From contig JBBQIR010000002.1 in NCBI GenBank assembly GCA_038325105.1, positions 1 through 64,000 on the forward strand: a DNA stretch of 64,000 bases, in the 5' to 3' direction. The notes beneath the pieces were generated by a model, which worked only from the letters and a program-made list of their open reading frames with translations, ran no database searches and had not been told where the DNA came from. Positions 25,080 to 34,253 of the stretch are shown here, in pieces. Numbering within the stretch: the stretch's first letter is position 1; each line of letters begins with the position of its first letter. Position numbers and translations under genes: made by a program. This stretch comes from WSXY01 sp038325105 (GTDB lineage Bacteria; Actinomycetota; Coriobacteriia; Anaerosomatales; Anaerosomataceae).

Positions 25080-27173
25080 TCAGCCTCCGATACCGATGCG
25101 GATGTCGGCAGCAACCGCGCCGGCACCCTTGTCCGCGACGATGAGCGGGTTGATATCCAGTTCCGTGATCTCAGGGAAGTCCGTTACAAGCGCCGACGTG
25201 CGAACGATGACGTCGATGACGGCATCGAGGTCGGCCGGTCGTTGCCCGCGAGCGCCGCGCAGGAGCCCGAAGCCGCGAATCTCGGTGAGCATCTCGCGGG
25301 CCTCCTCGGGCGTGACCGGGCAGAGCCGGAAAGTGACGTCCTTCATGACCTCGACGAAGATACCGCCGAGACCGAACATCAGAAGCGGTCCGAACTGCGG
25401 ATCGCGGTTGACACCGATGATGACCTCCCGGCCGGGCGGCAGCATCTGCTGGATGGACACGCCCCAGATGCGCGCATCCTCCATGCGCTCGCGGACGCGT
25501 GCGAGGATGTCCTCGTACGCCTCGGCGAGTTCGACCTCATCGGCGATGTTGACGCGGATGCCACCGATATCCGACTTGTGGAGTATGTCCGGGCTCGCGA
25601 TCTTCATGACCACGGGATACCCGACCTCGGCTGCGAGAACGCGCGCCGCAGCCAGATCCTTCGCGATTCCGCCGGGTGGGACCGTGATGCCGTACGCCGC
25701 CGCGATTCGCGAAGCGGACTCCTCGGTTATAAAGGTGCGCCCGGCCTGCCGTGCGTGGTCGATGGCGGCTGCCACGGTCTGCCTGTCGCCGTCTACGCGG
25801 GCCGCGGTCATCGCCGGCGCGTGAAGCCGGCGGGAGTGCGAGAGCATTGCAGCAAGCGTTGCCACCGCGCGCTCGGGGAATTCGAACTGCGGTATCTCAC
25901 CCTCAGTGAACACAGGAATCGCCGAGGCCACACCGGCGCGACCCATGAAGCTCGCGAACATCGTAGTACCCGAGGAACGAGCGAGTTCGACCACGACGCG
26001 GGCTGTCGACTCCGCGTCGGTGCCGGCCTGCGGCGTGAGAATCACGAGGACTGCCCGCACGTTGGGGTCCTTCACGAGAATCTCGCCCGCAAGGCGGTAG
26101 CGCTCGGGATCTGCGTCTCCCAGCACGTCGACGGGGTTGTAGAGCGCGGCCGCGGGCGGCAGTTCCTCGCGGAGCGCGTTAATCGTCTCACTCTCGAGCG
26201 ACGCGAGGGAGACGCCGAGGCGTTCGCAGGCGTCGGTCGCCAGGATCGCGGGTCCGCCGGCATTCGTGAGAATGACGAGGCCGGGGCCCTTGGGCAGTGG
26301 CTGTCGTGCGAAGCCGACCGAGAAGTCGAACAGTTCCTGGATGTTGTGAGCGCGAATGACGCCGGCTTTGCGGAACGCGGCGGCGTACGCCTGCTCGGAG
26401 CCCGCCAGACTACCCGTGTGCGACGAAACGGCGCGGGCACCGGCATCGGAGCCACCGGCCTTGAGCGCGATGAGCGGCTTCGTGCGGGTGAGCGAAGTCG
26501 CGGCTTCGACGAAAGCGCTCCCGTCCGTGACCGCCTCGAGATACGCAGCGACCACCCGGGAACCCGGGTCTTCTTCCCACGCCCGGAGGAGATCCACCTC
26601 GGACAGGTCCGACTTGTTGCCGAGTGACACGAAGTGCGCGAGTCCGATCGACTCCCCCGCTGCCCAGTCGAGCACGGCGGTACCAAGTGCGCCGGACTGC
26701 GACATGAACGATATCGTGCCCGCAGAGGGCATCGTGGGCGCGAATGAGGCGTTGAGGTGCGTCTCGGTGGCAATGAGGCCGAGGCAGTTGGGGCCGAGAA
26801 GGCGGATACCATGCTCGCGTGCTGTGGCTACCACCTGGCGCTCAAGTGCCGCACCCGCGGGGCCGGTCTCCTTGAAGCCCGCCGAGATGACGATGACTGC
26901 GGAGATTCCGCTCAGGCCGCACTCATCGATGACCGCGGCGACGTATTTGGCGGGAACGGCGATGATCGCGAGATCGATCGGCGCGGAGATGTCTTTGACC
27001 GATGCGTAGCACCGGTGCCCGTGGACCTCGTCGGCCTTCGGGTTGACGGGATAGACAGTACCAGCGAACCCGCCGGAGAGCAGATTGTCGAAGACGTAGT
27101 GGCCGACTCTCCCTTCTTCGCGGGAGACGCCGACCACTGCTACCGAGCGAGGAGAGAAGAACTCTTCGAGCAC
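25080..27173 (-). CDS. Acetate--CoA ligase (ADP-forming), fused alpha and beta subunits
   Basis: Interconverts acetyl-CoA + ADP + Pi with acetate + ATP + CoA, giving one ATP by substrate-level phosphorylation. Residues 1-460 are the CoA-binding and succinyl-CoA-ligase-like alpha part (SVAVVGVSREEGRVG; phosphorylated His252 in SSHTGSLAGSE). Residues 475-697 are an ATP-grasp beta part (GYPVVMKIASPDILHKSDIGG, ELDINPLIV). The start is GTG 27173, with GGGAGG about 11 nt upstream. It is typical of archaea and anaerobic bacteria. Acyl substrates other than acetate are possible. Confidence 0.92.
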   Translation of the reverse strand: MLEEFFSPRSVAVVGVSREEGRVGHYVFDNLLSGGFAGTVYPVNPKADEVHGHRCYASVKDISAPIDLAIIAVPAKYVAAVIDECGLSGISAVIVISAGFKETGPAGAALERQVVATAREHGIRLLGPNCLGLIATETHLNASFAPTMPSAGTISFMSQSGALGTAVLDWAAGESIGLAHFVSLGNKSDLSEVDLLRAWEEDPGSRVVAAYLEAVTDGSAFVEAATSLTRTKPLIALKAGGSDAGARAVSSHTGSLAGSEQAYAAAFRKAGVIRAHNIQELFDFSVGFARQPLPKGPGLVILTNAGGPAILATDACERLGVSLASLESETINALREELPPAAALYNPVDVLGDADPERYRLAGEILVKDPNVRAVLVILTPQAGTDAESTARVVVELARSSGTTMFASFMGRAGVASAIPVFTEGEIPQFEFPERAVATLAAMLSHSRRLHAPAMTAARVDGDRQTVAAAIDHARQAGRTFITEESASRIAAAYGITVPPGGIAKDLAAARVLAAEVGYPVVMKIASPDILHKSDIGGIRVNIADEVELAEAYEDILARVRERMEDARIWGVSIQQMLPPGREVIIGVNRDPQFGPLLMFGLGGIFVEVMKDVTFRLCPVTPEEAREMLTEIRGFGLLRGARGQRPADLDAVIDVIVRTSALVTDFPEITELDINPLIVADKGAGAVAADIRIGIGG

Positions 27174-27201
27174 AGCTGGCTCACCCTCCCCTAAAATGGA
27201 G

Positions 27202-27225
27202 AACGGCGCCTCGAAGGGCGCCGTT
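27202..27225 (-). terminator. Hairpin terminator after rpmF
   Basis: Perfect 9-bp arms AACGGCGCC and GGCGCCGTT have a 6-nt loop and lie 4 nt after the rpmF stop. On the minus strand the tail is CTCCATTTTA, a weak U-tract. It probably separates the rpmF operon from acs. Confidence 0.65.
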
Positions 27226-27229
27226 TCAA

Positions 27230-27406
27230 CTAATCAGTTTCGACGATTTCCTTACCGTCATAGTACCCACAATCGGGGCAAACCCTGTGCGGCAGCTTTG
27301 GCTGGTGGCACTGCGGGCACACGGAACGGGAAGGAGCCTCAAGTTTGTGAGACGAGCGGCGCGAGTGGGTGACGGATCGGCCCGTCTTCCTCTTCGGGAC
27401 TGGCAT
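27230..27406 (-). CDS. rpmF: 50S ribosomal protein L32
   Basis: A 58-residue L32 starting MPVPKRKTGRSVTHSRRSSH. It has a zinc-ribbon set of four cysteines, CPQC and CPDC (the C+ form), ending YYDGKEIVETD. It is short and easily missed, because a longer open frame overlaps it out of phase. It follows the DUF177 gene by 121 bp, the near-universal DUF177-rpmF pairing. Confidence 0.96.
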   Translation of the reverse strand: MPVPKRKTGRSVTHSRRSSHKLEAPSRSVCPQCHQPKLPHRVCPDCGYYDGKEIVETD

Positions 27407-27527
27407 GCTGGTGACTCTCCCTTCAGGCGCCCGGAAGTGGGCGCGATGCTTGCGTGTTCAAGCGCCGTGCAACAAGGGCAGGCGCAAAGCGACATGATAG
27501 CACACGCGAGGGTGCGCGGGGCAACTC

Positions 27528-28079
27528 TCAGACGTCGTCTCCGGACTCGGTAATCAGGTCCTGGAGCGCAGCGAATGGCGAATCCGCGCGAACAGGCGCG
27601 CATCCGCACGGTCCCGCAGTGAGATCGGCCCCACACGTGGCACAGATGCCGGCGCAGGACTCGTCGTGAAGCGGCGCGAACGGCAGATCCAAAATGAGCG
27701 CGGAGCGTACGGCCGGAAGCAGATCGATCGCGCGGTCATGGATGTACTCGACTTCCTGCTCCTCGGGAATCTCGTCGTCGTGACCGGGGAGGACGTAGAA
27801 GCCCTCCACGTCGCCGGAGGCCACGAAGGTGAAGTCCTGTAGGCAGCGCGAGCACCCGGTCGAGACCTCGACCTCGACGCGGCCATGGGCGATGACCTGG
27901 CCGGTTCCGGTGTACGTGACCGTCACATCGACGTGCGCGGGTCCTACCGGCGCGAACGTCTCGGTACCGAGCACGAGGGGTGCTAGTGGGAAGTCGGTAT
28001 CGACGCCGATGCTGTCGGCGAGCTCATCGAGTATCTCTTTGACGTCGACCAGGAGTTGCTGTGGGGCGGCCTCAGCCAC
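27528..28079 (-). CDS. DUF177 (YceD) family protein
   Basis: A 183-residue DUF177 protein starting at GTG 28079 (VAEAAPQQLLVDVKEIL), which overlaps the upstream gene by 8 nt. Cysteine pairs in STGCSRCLQDF and in CAGICATCGADLTAGPCGC suggest metal binding. The family is linked to 23S rRNA accumulation or L32-related assembly, shown in plants and E. coli. The conserved position before rpmF fits. An open frame extends upstream to 28421 but is out-of-frame overlap with the neighbour. Confidence 0.9.
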   Translation of the reverse strand: MAEAAPQQLLVDVKEILDELADSIGVDTDFPLAPLVLGTETFAPVGPAHVDVTVTYTGTGQVIAHGRVEVEVSTGCSRCLQDFTFVASGDVEGFYVLPGHDDEIPEEQEVEYIHDRAIDLLPAVRSALILDLPFAPLHDESCAGICATCGADLTAGPCGCAPVRADSPFAALQDLITESGDDV

Positions 28080-28530
28080 GCTGGCCGACCTTGCCCTGGA
28101 GGCGATCGCGGCCACGCTGGACGGCGGTGAGGAGCTTGCCGAGGTTGACCTCAAGGTTAGCGAGCATCTCGTCGGCGTAGTCCTCTGCGCCAAGGCGGAT
28201 CTCGCGCTCACGGGCACGGGCGTTGTCGAGGATGTCGGCGGCCTGCTGCTCGGCGAGCTTGACGATCTCCTGCTCGCTTGCGATGGCCTGTGCACGGTCG
28301 CGGGACTCCTCGAGGATGCGGTTTGCTTCCTTCTCGGCTTCCTCGAGCATCTCCTGGCGCTCCTTGACGATCCAACGCGCCTGCTTGAGCTCGTCGGGAA
28401 AGTTCGCCCTGACTTCGTCAACGATTTCGTAGATCTTGTCCGGATCGACCATCTTGTTGGCCGAGAACGGCACGTTGCGACCGGAGTCGACCAGTTCTTC
28501 GATCCGATCGATGAGCGCCATGATATCCAT
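28072..28530 (-). CDS. SepIVA/DivIVA-like coiled-coil protein
   Basis: A 152-residue, mostly helical, charged protein. An N-terminal block (MDIMALIDRIEELVDSG) is followed by MVDPDKIYEIVDEVRANFPDEL and a long coiled coil (about 50-140) rich in E, K, R and A. In mycobacteria the DivIVA-domain septum protein SepIVA is encoded just upstream of DUF177-rnc/rpmF, the same order as here. That suggests a septum or polar growth role (inference from synteny). The ATG has GGAGGT 8 nt upstream. It could also be read as an ATP synthase b-like coiled coil, but there is no TM segment. Confidence 0.72.
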   Translation of the reverse strand: MDIMALIDRIEELVDSGRNVPFSANKMVDPDKIYEIVDEVRANFPDELKQARWIVKERQEMLEEAEKEANRILEESRDRAQAIASEQEIVKLAEQQAADILDNARAREREIRLGAEDYADEMLANLEVNLGKLLTAVQRGRDRLQGKVGQRG

Positions 28531-28544
28531 CGTGCTGTACCTCC

Positions 28545-29033
28545 CTATAGGGATTGCTTCATGCGTGCGGCCAAAGCCTCACAGACTGCGTCTGGCACAA
28601 GTCCTCTGACGGAACCACCGTGCCGTGCTATCTCTTTCACTGCAGAAGAACTCAGGTACGCGTACTCCGGAATCGACATTATGAACATCGTCTCGATGTT
28701 CCCGTCGAGCCGGTAATTCAACTGTGCCATCTGGAACTCATGTTCAAAATCCGTGACCGCGCGGAGGCCCTTGATGATGACCTGGGCATCCATCTTTCGC
28801 GCATAGTCAACAAGAAGTGTATCAAAAGGCTGCACAACAACATTGCCGAGGTACGCAGTCGCGTCCGCAATGAACGCGCAACGCTCGTCTACCGAGAAGA
28901 TCGGACCGGCGCCTTTGTCGGGGCTGAGTGCCACCGCAACGACGACTTCATCGAAAAGCGCGGAGGCTCTGATGATGATGTCGAGATGACCGGACGTGAC
29001 CGGATCAAACGTTCCGGGGCAGAGCGCGCGCAT
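28545..29033 (-). CDS. coaD: Phosphopantetheine adenylyltransferase (CoaD)
   Basis: The penultimate step of CoA synthesis, 162 aa. PGTFDPVTSGHLDIIIR carries the T/HxGH-type nucleotidyltransferase motif; IIKGLRAVTDFEHEFQMAQLN and YAYLSSSAVKEIARHGG are diagnostic. ATG 29033 overlaps the rsmD stop by one base (TGATG). The hexameric enzyme also supplies CoA needed for ACP and the acetate-CoA ligase. Confidence 0.97.
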   Translation of the reverse strand: MRALCPGTFDPVTSGHLDIIIRASALFDEVVVAVALSPDKGAGPIFSVDERCAFIADATAYLGNVVVQPFDTLLVDYARKMDAQVIIKGLRAVTDFEHEFQMAQLNYRLDGNIETMFIMSIPEYAYLSSSAVKEIARHGGSVRGLVPDAVCEALAARMKQSL

Positions 29034-29608
29034 CACGTCGGTCGCTTCCCTTCGTAGGTTGCGTACGAAATCGCCGTGCTTCCGTACATGCGGTCCCCTG
29101 TTGCAACGAACCCCTCTGGCCACACAGGCATCTCACGTCTCGCGTGTTCATACACCACGAGCGCGCCGTCCTCAAGCGTACCGCTCATGGCGAGGTCTTC
29201 CATTAGTTGGCTGACCTGCGTCGGAACGATTCTATAAGGAGGGTCGAGAAAGAGCAACGCGAACGGTCCGCCACCCACACCGCGACGTGCGGCGATGAAC
29301 GCGTCACCGCTCAGAATGCTCAGGAGATCCGAGCACCCGAAAGTCGCGGCATTGCTGCCGATAGCATCTCTGGCAAGGCGGTCGGACTCGATGAGGACCG
29401 CCCTGGCCGCCCCGCGGGACAGCGCCTCGAACGCAAGCGCGCCGCTACCGGCGAACGGGTCAAGAACGGCAATGCCCTCGAATCCGCCGGTTCGCGATCC
29501 GACGGCCGAGAACACCGCCTCGCGGACGCGATCCGAGGTGGGTCGTGTCTCGGTACCTTTGGGCGCAACGAGTGCCCGTCCGCGCCACTCACCCGCGACG
29601 ATTCTCAT
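29033..29608 (-). CDS. rsmD: 16S rRNA (guanine966-N2)-methyltransferase RsmD
   Basis: A SAM-dependent methyltransferase of 191 aa. MRIVAGEWRGRALVAPKGTETRPTSDRVRE style N-terminal signatures are present in pieces; motif I is VLDPFAGSGALAFEAL and the catalytic motif LFLDPPYR. ATG 29608 overlaps the recG stop by 4 nt, with GAGG 5 nt upstream. The recG-rsmD-coaD order is standard in Gram-positive bacteria. Confidence 0.95.
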   Translation of the reverse strand: MRIVAGEWRGRALVAPKGTETRPTSDRVREAVFSAVGSRTGGFEGIAVLDPFAGSGALAFEALSRGAARAVLIESDRLARDAIGSNAATFGCSDLLSILSGDAFIAARRGVGGGPFALLFLDPPYRIVPTQVSQLMEDLAMSGTLEDGALVVYEHARREMPVWPEGFVATGDRMYGSTAISYATYEGKRPT

Positions 29609-31725
29609 CCGCTCCTCACCCACGTTCCGGCTTCACCGAGAAACGCCGCCGTTTGCACGCCCAGAAGCGCGTGCTCGGGTTGCGTGAGGTGCGGATCCTC
29701 GGCCACGATCGCGAACGCATCAGCTCGTGCCTTCTCAAGAAGGTCCGCGTCACCGATGAGCGACGCTGCGTGCAGTCCGGGCAATCCGCTCTGGCGAAGC
29801 CCGAGGACATCTCCTTCGCCGCGAAGTAAAAGGTCCTGCTCGGCAAGAGCGAAACCGTCGTTGGTGGCGGCGATTGCCTGCATCCGGCGTTTGCCGTCCT
29901 CGGTCCTGGCGTCGGAGAACACGAGAAACTCGCCCGGATGCTCGCCGCGACCAATGCGCCCGCGAAGCTGATGGAGTTGTGCGAGGCCGAACCGTTCCGC
30001 GTCCTCAACGAGCATGATCGTGGCGTTGTGGACGTCAACGCCCACCTCGATGACGGTCGTTGCAACGAGCACGTCAACGGCTCCGGTCCGAAACTCCTCC
30101 ATAACGGCCATCTTCTCAGCCGGACGCATCTTGCCGGTGAGGAGGCCGACGCGGAGGTCCGGGAACACCTGGGTTCGAAGCCGCTCGGCTTCGCGCGTCG
30201 CCGCCCGGGCTTCGGCGGTGTCGGACTCTTCGACAAGCGCGCACACGACGTACGCCTGACGGCCCGCCTGCACCGCCGCACGCACGGAGTCGTACGCGCC
30301 AGAGCGTCCGCTGCGCGGGACAAGGCGGGTGACGACATGGTCGGCAGGCCGCGAACCCGGCCGCTGCCGAAGGTACGACGTTGCGAGATCCCCGTACGCG
30401 GTGAGCGCCAGGCTTCTCGGAATCGGGGTCGCGGTCATCACGAGGAGATCGGCGGTCTCCCCCTTCTCGCGAAGTGCAAGGCGTTGCTGCACGCCGAAAC
30501 GGTGCTGTTCGTCGACGATCGCCAACGTGAGTGCCGCGTACGCAACGTCGGGTTGTATGAGCGCGTGCGTACCGAACACGACGTTCACCGAGGAGTCCGC
30601 GATCGCTTCAAGGATGCGCCGGCGCTCGGGTGCCGGAGTCGACCCCGTCAGCAGCTCCCAGGTCACGCCTGCATCGTCGAGCAACGGTCCGACGTTGCGC
30701 GCGTACTGGGCGGCAAGAACCTCGGTCGGCGCCATCATGGCCGCCTGCGTTCCCGAGTCCGCGGCGATGCACAAGGCGAGCGCCGCGATGACGGTCTTGC
30801 CGGTCCCGACATCACCCAGAAGCATGCGGTTCATCGGTTCGGGGGCAGTCATATCAGCCACAACATCCGCGAGCGCATGGGTCTGGTCATCGGTGAGCGC
30901 GAACGGGATAGCCTCGCCAAGACGCCCGAAGTGCGTGCCGCCGATCGAGTGCGCGTGGCCGGGGCGCTCCTTGACCGTATGGTACCGTCGCGCGGCCATT
31001 GCCAGCTGAAGCGCGAAGAACTCGTCGTAGGCGAGCCGTCGTCGGGCCGGCTCAGCATCGGCGAGCGCATCCGGGTACTGGATGGCCGAAAGCGCCCAGC
31101 GGAGTGGCGGGAGATCGCGCGTGATGCGAAGGCTGGCAGGCAGCGGGTCGGTAGGGTTTCCTGCCTCGGCGAGTGCCTCTGAGACGAGTTTCCGCATCCA
31201 GTTGGTGGAGACGCCCTCGGTTGCACGGTGCACTGGAAGAACGCGCCCGAGGTCTTTGGGAGACTCCGTCGAATCCATGCGCTCGAGGAACGGCGTTTTC
31301 ATCTGGCGGAGCCCGAAATCCATCTCCACCCGGCCGGCCATCGCGACCCGGTCGTCGACCTTCACGCGCTGCGCCACATACGGCTGGTTGAACCACACGC
31401 CAACGACAACGCCTGTCTCATCGGCAACAGCGACCTCGATGATCGTGAGGCGCGGACGCGGACGCTTGACCCGGACGTCGCGCACCGTGCCGAGCACGGT
31501 CGCATCGGCACCGAGCGGCACATCGCGAATTGCCGAGGCGGTCATGAGGTCGAGATACCGCGTGGGGTAATGGTGCACGAGGTCCCCGATGGTCTCGATC
31601 CCGAGTCGCGCGAGGGCCTCCGCGCGGCGGGTGTCGACGAAGCGCAGTTCGGAGACCGGGTGTGTCCACCGGTCTCCGGTATCGGGATCGGCCGGCGTGA
31701 CGTTGATCTGACCGGCGGACTGCAT
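29605..31725 (-). CDS. recG: ATP-dependent DNA helicase RecG
   Basis: A branch-migration helicase, 706 aa. The N-terminal wedge/OB region is at about 60-150. Walker A GDVGTGKT is at 304-311, the DEQH box in IVDEQHRFGVQQR, with motifs LVMTATPIPRSLALT, TTVIEVGVDVHNATIM and QLHQLRGRIGRG. It lies between degV and rsmD. It rescues stalled replication forks and Holliday structures. Confidence 0.96.
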   Translation of the reverse strand: MQSAGQINVTPADPDTGDRWTHPVSELRFVDTRRAEALARLGIETIGDLVHHYPTRYLDLMTASAIRDVPLGADATVLGTVRDVRVKRPRPRLTIIEVAVADETGVVVGVWFNQPYVAQRVKVDDRVAMAGRVEMDFGLRQMKTPFLERMDSTESPKDLGRVLPVHRATEGVSTNWMRKLVSEALAEAGNPTDPLPASLRITRDLPPLRWALSAIQYPDALADAEPARRRLAYDEFFALQLAMAARRYHTVKERPGHAHSIGGTHFGRLGEAIPFALTDDQTHALADVVADMTAPEPMNRMLLGDVGTGKTVIAALALCIAADSGTQAAMMAPTEVLAAQYARNVGPLLDDAGVTWELLTGSTPAPERRRILEAIADSSVNVVFGTHALIQPDVAYAALTLAIVDEQHRFGVQQRLALREKGETADLLVMTATPIPRSLALTAYGDLATSYLRQRPGSRPADHVVTRLVPRSGRSGAYDSVRAAVQAGRQAYVVCALVEESDTAEARAATREAERLRTQVFPDLRVGLLTGKMRPAEKMAVMEEFRTGAVDVLVATTVIEVGVDVHNATIMLVEDAERFGLAQLHQLRGRIGRGEHPGEFLVFSDARTEDGKRRMQAIAATNDGFALAEQDLLLRGEGDVLGLRQSGLPGLHAASLIGDADLLEKARADAFAIVAEDPHLTQPEHALLGVQTAAFLGEAGTWVRSG

Positions 31726-31733
31726 GATCGTGA

Positions 31734-32585
31734 CTACTCCACCGGGCAGTAGACAGCGCCGACAGCACCGGGACCGGCATAGGTGCCGATGACCGCGCCG
31801 ACGGACACGATGTGGAGAAGCTCGTAGTTGGCGCCTGATGCGTCGATCTCAGCACGAAGATCCTCGGCCAGCTGCGGAGCGATCGAGTGGAGAATCGAGA
31901 CCTGGACGCGATGATCGCGCGATGCCTCGGCGATGCGTCCGGCTATCTCGGCAAGTGCCTTCTTGGTGCCCTTGACCTTCTTGAAGGGCTCGATTGTGCC
32001 CTCGGAGTTGAAGGTGAGCACGGGCTTGATGTTGAGGAGAGATGCCGCAAGGCCCTGCGCCTTTCCGGCACGACCGCCTTTGACGAGGTAGTCGAGTGTG
32101 TCGAGCGCGAAGAGGAGTTTCGCGTTGTCGACGATGTGGCGTGCAGACATTTCGATCGCCGCCCCGTCCCCGCCGGCATCGCGCGCGTCGAGCGCTGCCT
32201 GGACGACGAGTGCGTAACCGGCCGACACGATGTGCGTGTCGATGACCCGTACCGGGATGGAGCAGCCGGTTGCTGCAAGCGTCGCGGACTCGAAGGTACC
32301 GGAGAGCGCTGCAGTGAGATGGATCGAGACGATCTCGTCGCATCCCTGCTCGGCAAGGGCGCTGTAGACCACCGAGAAGTCAGCCGGTGATGGCTGAGAC
32401 GTCTTAGGAAGTACGGGAGACGTTGAGAGCTTCTCATAGAACGCTTCGGGCGTGAGGTCGATCCAGTCGAGGTAAGTCGTGTCACCGAAGAGCACCTTGA
32501 GCGGCACCATAACGATGTCGTGCTGTGCGAGCCATTCCGGACCGAGATCGCAGGTGCTATCGACGACGAGACCGACCTTGCCCAT
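31734..32585 (-). CDS. DegV family fatty-acid-binding protein (FakB-like)
   Basis: A 283-residue DegV protein: VGLVVDSTCDLGPEWLAQHDI, KTSQPSPADFSVVYSAL, SIHLTAALSGTFESA and LDYLVKGGRAGKAQGL. These hold the conserved TSQPS and LSGT fatty-acid-binding segments. It starts at ATG 32585 with GGAGG 6 nt upstream; open frame beyond is overlap with fakA. FakB proteins present fatty acids to the FakA kinase, encoded just upstream. Confidence 0.93.
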   Translation of the reverse strand: MGKVGLVVDSTCDLGPEWLAQHDIVMVPLKVLFGDTTYLDWIDLTPEAFYEKLSTSPVLPKTSQPSPADFSVVYSALAEQGCDEIVSIHLTAALSGTFESATLAATGCSIPVRVIDTHIVSAGYALVVQAALDARDAGGDGAAIEMSARHIVDNAKLLFALDTLDYLVKGGRAGKAQGLAASLLNIKPVLTFNSEGTIEPFKKVKGTKKALAEIAGRIAEASRDHRVQVSILHSIAPQLAEDLRAEIDASGANYELLHIVSVGAVIGTYAGPGAVGAVYCPVE

Positions 32586-32622
32586 ATGGAGCCTCCCTGT
32601 TTTGCTGGCGAACGAGACGGTC

Positions 32623-34239
32623 CTATTCGAGGCCGATAATGACCGGGTAGAGAGGCTGCTCACCACGATGAGTCTCGATTTCAAGCGACGGGTTAGCCTT
32701 CTCGGCTTCGGCGGCCAGACGTGCGAGCGACTCATCATCGAACTCGGCACCGGCAAGGATCGTGAGTGTTTCAGCGTCGCCCACGAGAAGCCCGATGAGC
32801 TTGAGCGTCACGTCGATGACGTCATCCCCCACGACTTCGATCTCGTGATCGGAGATGCCGATGACCTGCCCCATCTTGATGGAGCCGACCTTCCCTTTCG
32901 AGTCCTTGACGGCAGTCGTGACTTCGCCCGTGCGCACGCCTTCGGCAGCGGCTGTCATCTCGGCGACCGCTTCCTCAAACGAGAGGCTCTGATCGAAGCC
33001 GAGGAGCGCTGAGAACGCCTCGGGAACCGACGTTGTCGGTACAACGGCGGTCCGGCGCTCTTCGAGGCCTACGACCTGCTGCGCGGCCATGACGATATTC
33101 CGGTTGTTCGGCAGGATGATGATCTTCTCGGCGTGAACGCTCTGCGCGGCCTCGTAGATCTCGGCTGTCGACGGGTTCATGGTCTGTCCGCCGCTGACGA
33201 CGACATCCACACCGAGGCTCCGGAGGATCTCCGCAAGACCGTCACCGGCGGCGACGGCTACGAAACCAACAGGTTTGGGCGTTGTGTTCGCCTGAGTCTC
33301 AGCTTTGAGCTGCTCGGTGCGCTCTTCGGTCTGCCGACGCATGTTGTTGATGTGGACTTCGGCGACCTCGCCAAGCGACGTGGCCCATGCGAGAACGCTG
33401 CCAGGGTCGTCGGTATGCACGTGGATCTTGTAGGTCTCACGGTCTCCGACCACGAGCTCGGATCCGCCCTTTGCTGCGATCCAGTCAGCCACGAACGACT
33501 TGTCAACGTCGGCATCATGGAGAAGGAACTCCGTGCAGTAGAGGTACTCTTCGTCGTCCCAATCGTTGATCGGGCTGACCGTGAGTTCGCCCGTCGCGAC
33601 CGCGATGTCGTGCTCCGAGAACTCGTGGCCCCCCATACCGGTCACGAATCCCTCGGCAAGAATCGCCAGACCGAAACCGCCGGCGTCGACGACGCCGTGC
33701 TCCTTGAGAACCGGAAGGAGATCCGGACCACGCCGGACCGACTCGAACGACGCCTTGACGACCAAATCGAGGATCTCGTCGAGTGATGCCGAGGCACGGA
33801 CGCCGGCAGCAGCGGACTTCGCCGCGTCTTTGAGCACAGTCAGCATCGTTCCTTCGACCGGCTTACGTACGGCCTGGAACGCGACAGTCACCGATCGCTG
33901 AAGCGCATCGGCGAGCACCTCCGAGGAGATCTCGGAACTCGCAGCAACCGCTTCACAGAGACCGCGGAGAATCTGGCTGAGGATGACGCCCGAGTTGCCG
34001 CGTGCACCCATCAGGGAGCCGTGGGTGATGGCCTTACAGATGTCGGGCACCGAAGGGTCCGGCTCGAGAGCCGTCAGAGCGGTCATCACTGCGTCCATCG
34101 TGAGGCTCATGTTCGTGCCGGTGTCACCGTCCGGGACGGGGAACACGTTCAGTCGGTTGATCTCTTCCCTGCGCTCTTTGAGAGCCGATGCGGCCGCAGC
34201 AATGAGTTCGAGCGCGCCGGGAGTCGTGTCTGCGGTCAT
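32623..34239 (-). CDS. fakA: Fatty acid kinase subunit FakA-like (DAK2/YloV)
   Basis: A DhaL-type kinase that phosphorylates fatty acids bound to FakB/DegV. About 538 aa: DAK2 domain with LNVFPVPDGDTGTNMSLT and GARGNSGVILSQILRG, a middle domain, and a C-terminal EDD-like domain (IGISDHEIEVVGDDV). ATG 34239 has GGAG 6 nt upstream. A GTG at 34257 overlapping the asp23 stop as GTGA, and an ATG at 34251, are alternatives. The product acyl-phosphate can enter the PlsY route, linking to plsX in this window. Confidence 0.92.
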   Translation of the reverse strand: MTADTTPGALELIAAAASALKERREEINRLNVFPVPDGDTGTNMSLTMDAVMTALTALEPDPSVPDICKAITHGSLMGARGNSGVILSQILRGLCEAVAASSEISSEVLADALQRSVTVAFQAVRKPVEGTMLTVLKDAAKSAAAGVRASASLDEILDLVVKASFESVRRGPDLLPVLKEHGVVDAGGFGLAILAEGFVTGMGGHEFSEHDIAVATGELTVSPINDWDDEEYLYCTEFLLHDADVDKSFVADWIAAKGGSELVVGDRETYKIHVHTDDPGSVLAWATSLGEVAEVHINNMRRQTEERTEQLKAETQANTTPKPVGFVAVAAGDGLAEILRSLGVDVVVSGGQTMNPSTAEIYEAAQSVHAEKIIILPNNRNIVMAAQQVVGLEERRTAVVPTTSVPEAFSALLGFDQSLSFEEAVAEMTAAAEGVRTGEVTTAVKDSKGKVGSIKMGQVIGISDHEIEVVGDDVIDVTLKLIGLLVGDAETLTILAGAEFDDESLARLAAEAEKANPSLEIETHRGEQPLYPVIIGLE

Positions 34240-34253
34240 CGATGTCTCCATCG

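Noticed and set aside
27226..27636. 136-codon minus-strand frame covering rpmF
   Set aside because: The 58-codon L32 frame at 27230-27406 in a different phase carries the real zinc ribbon; the longer frame has no recognisable feature.
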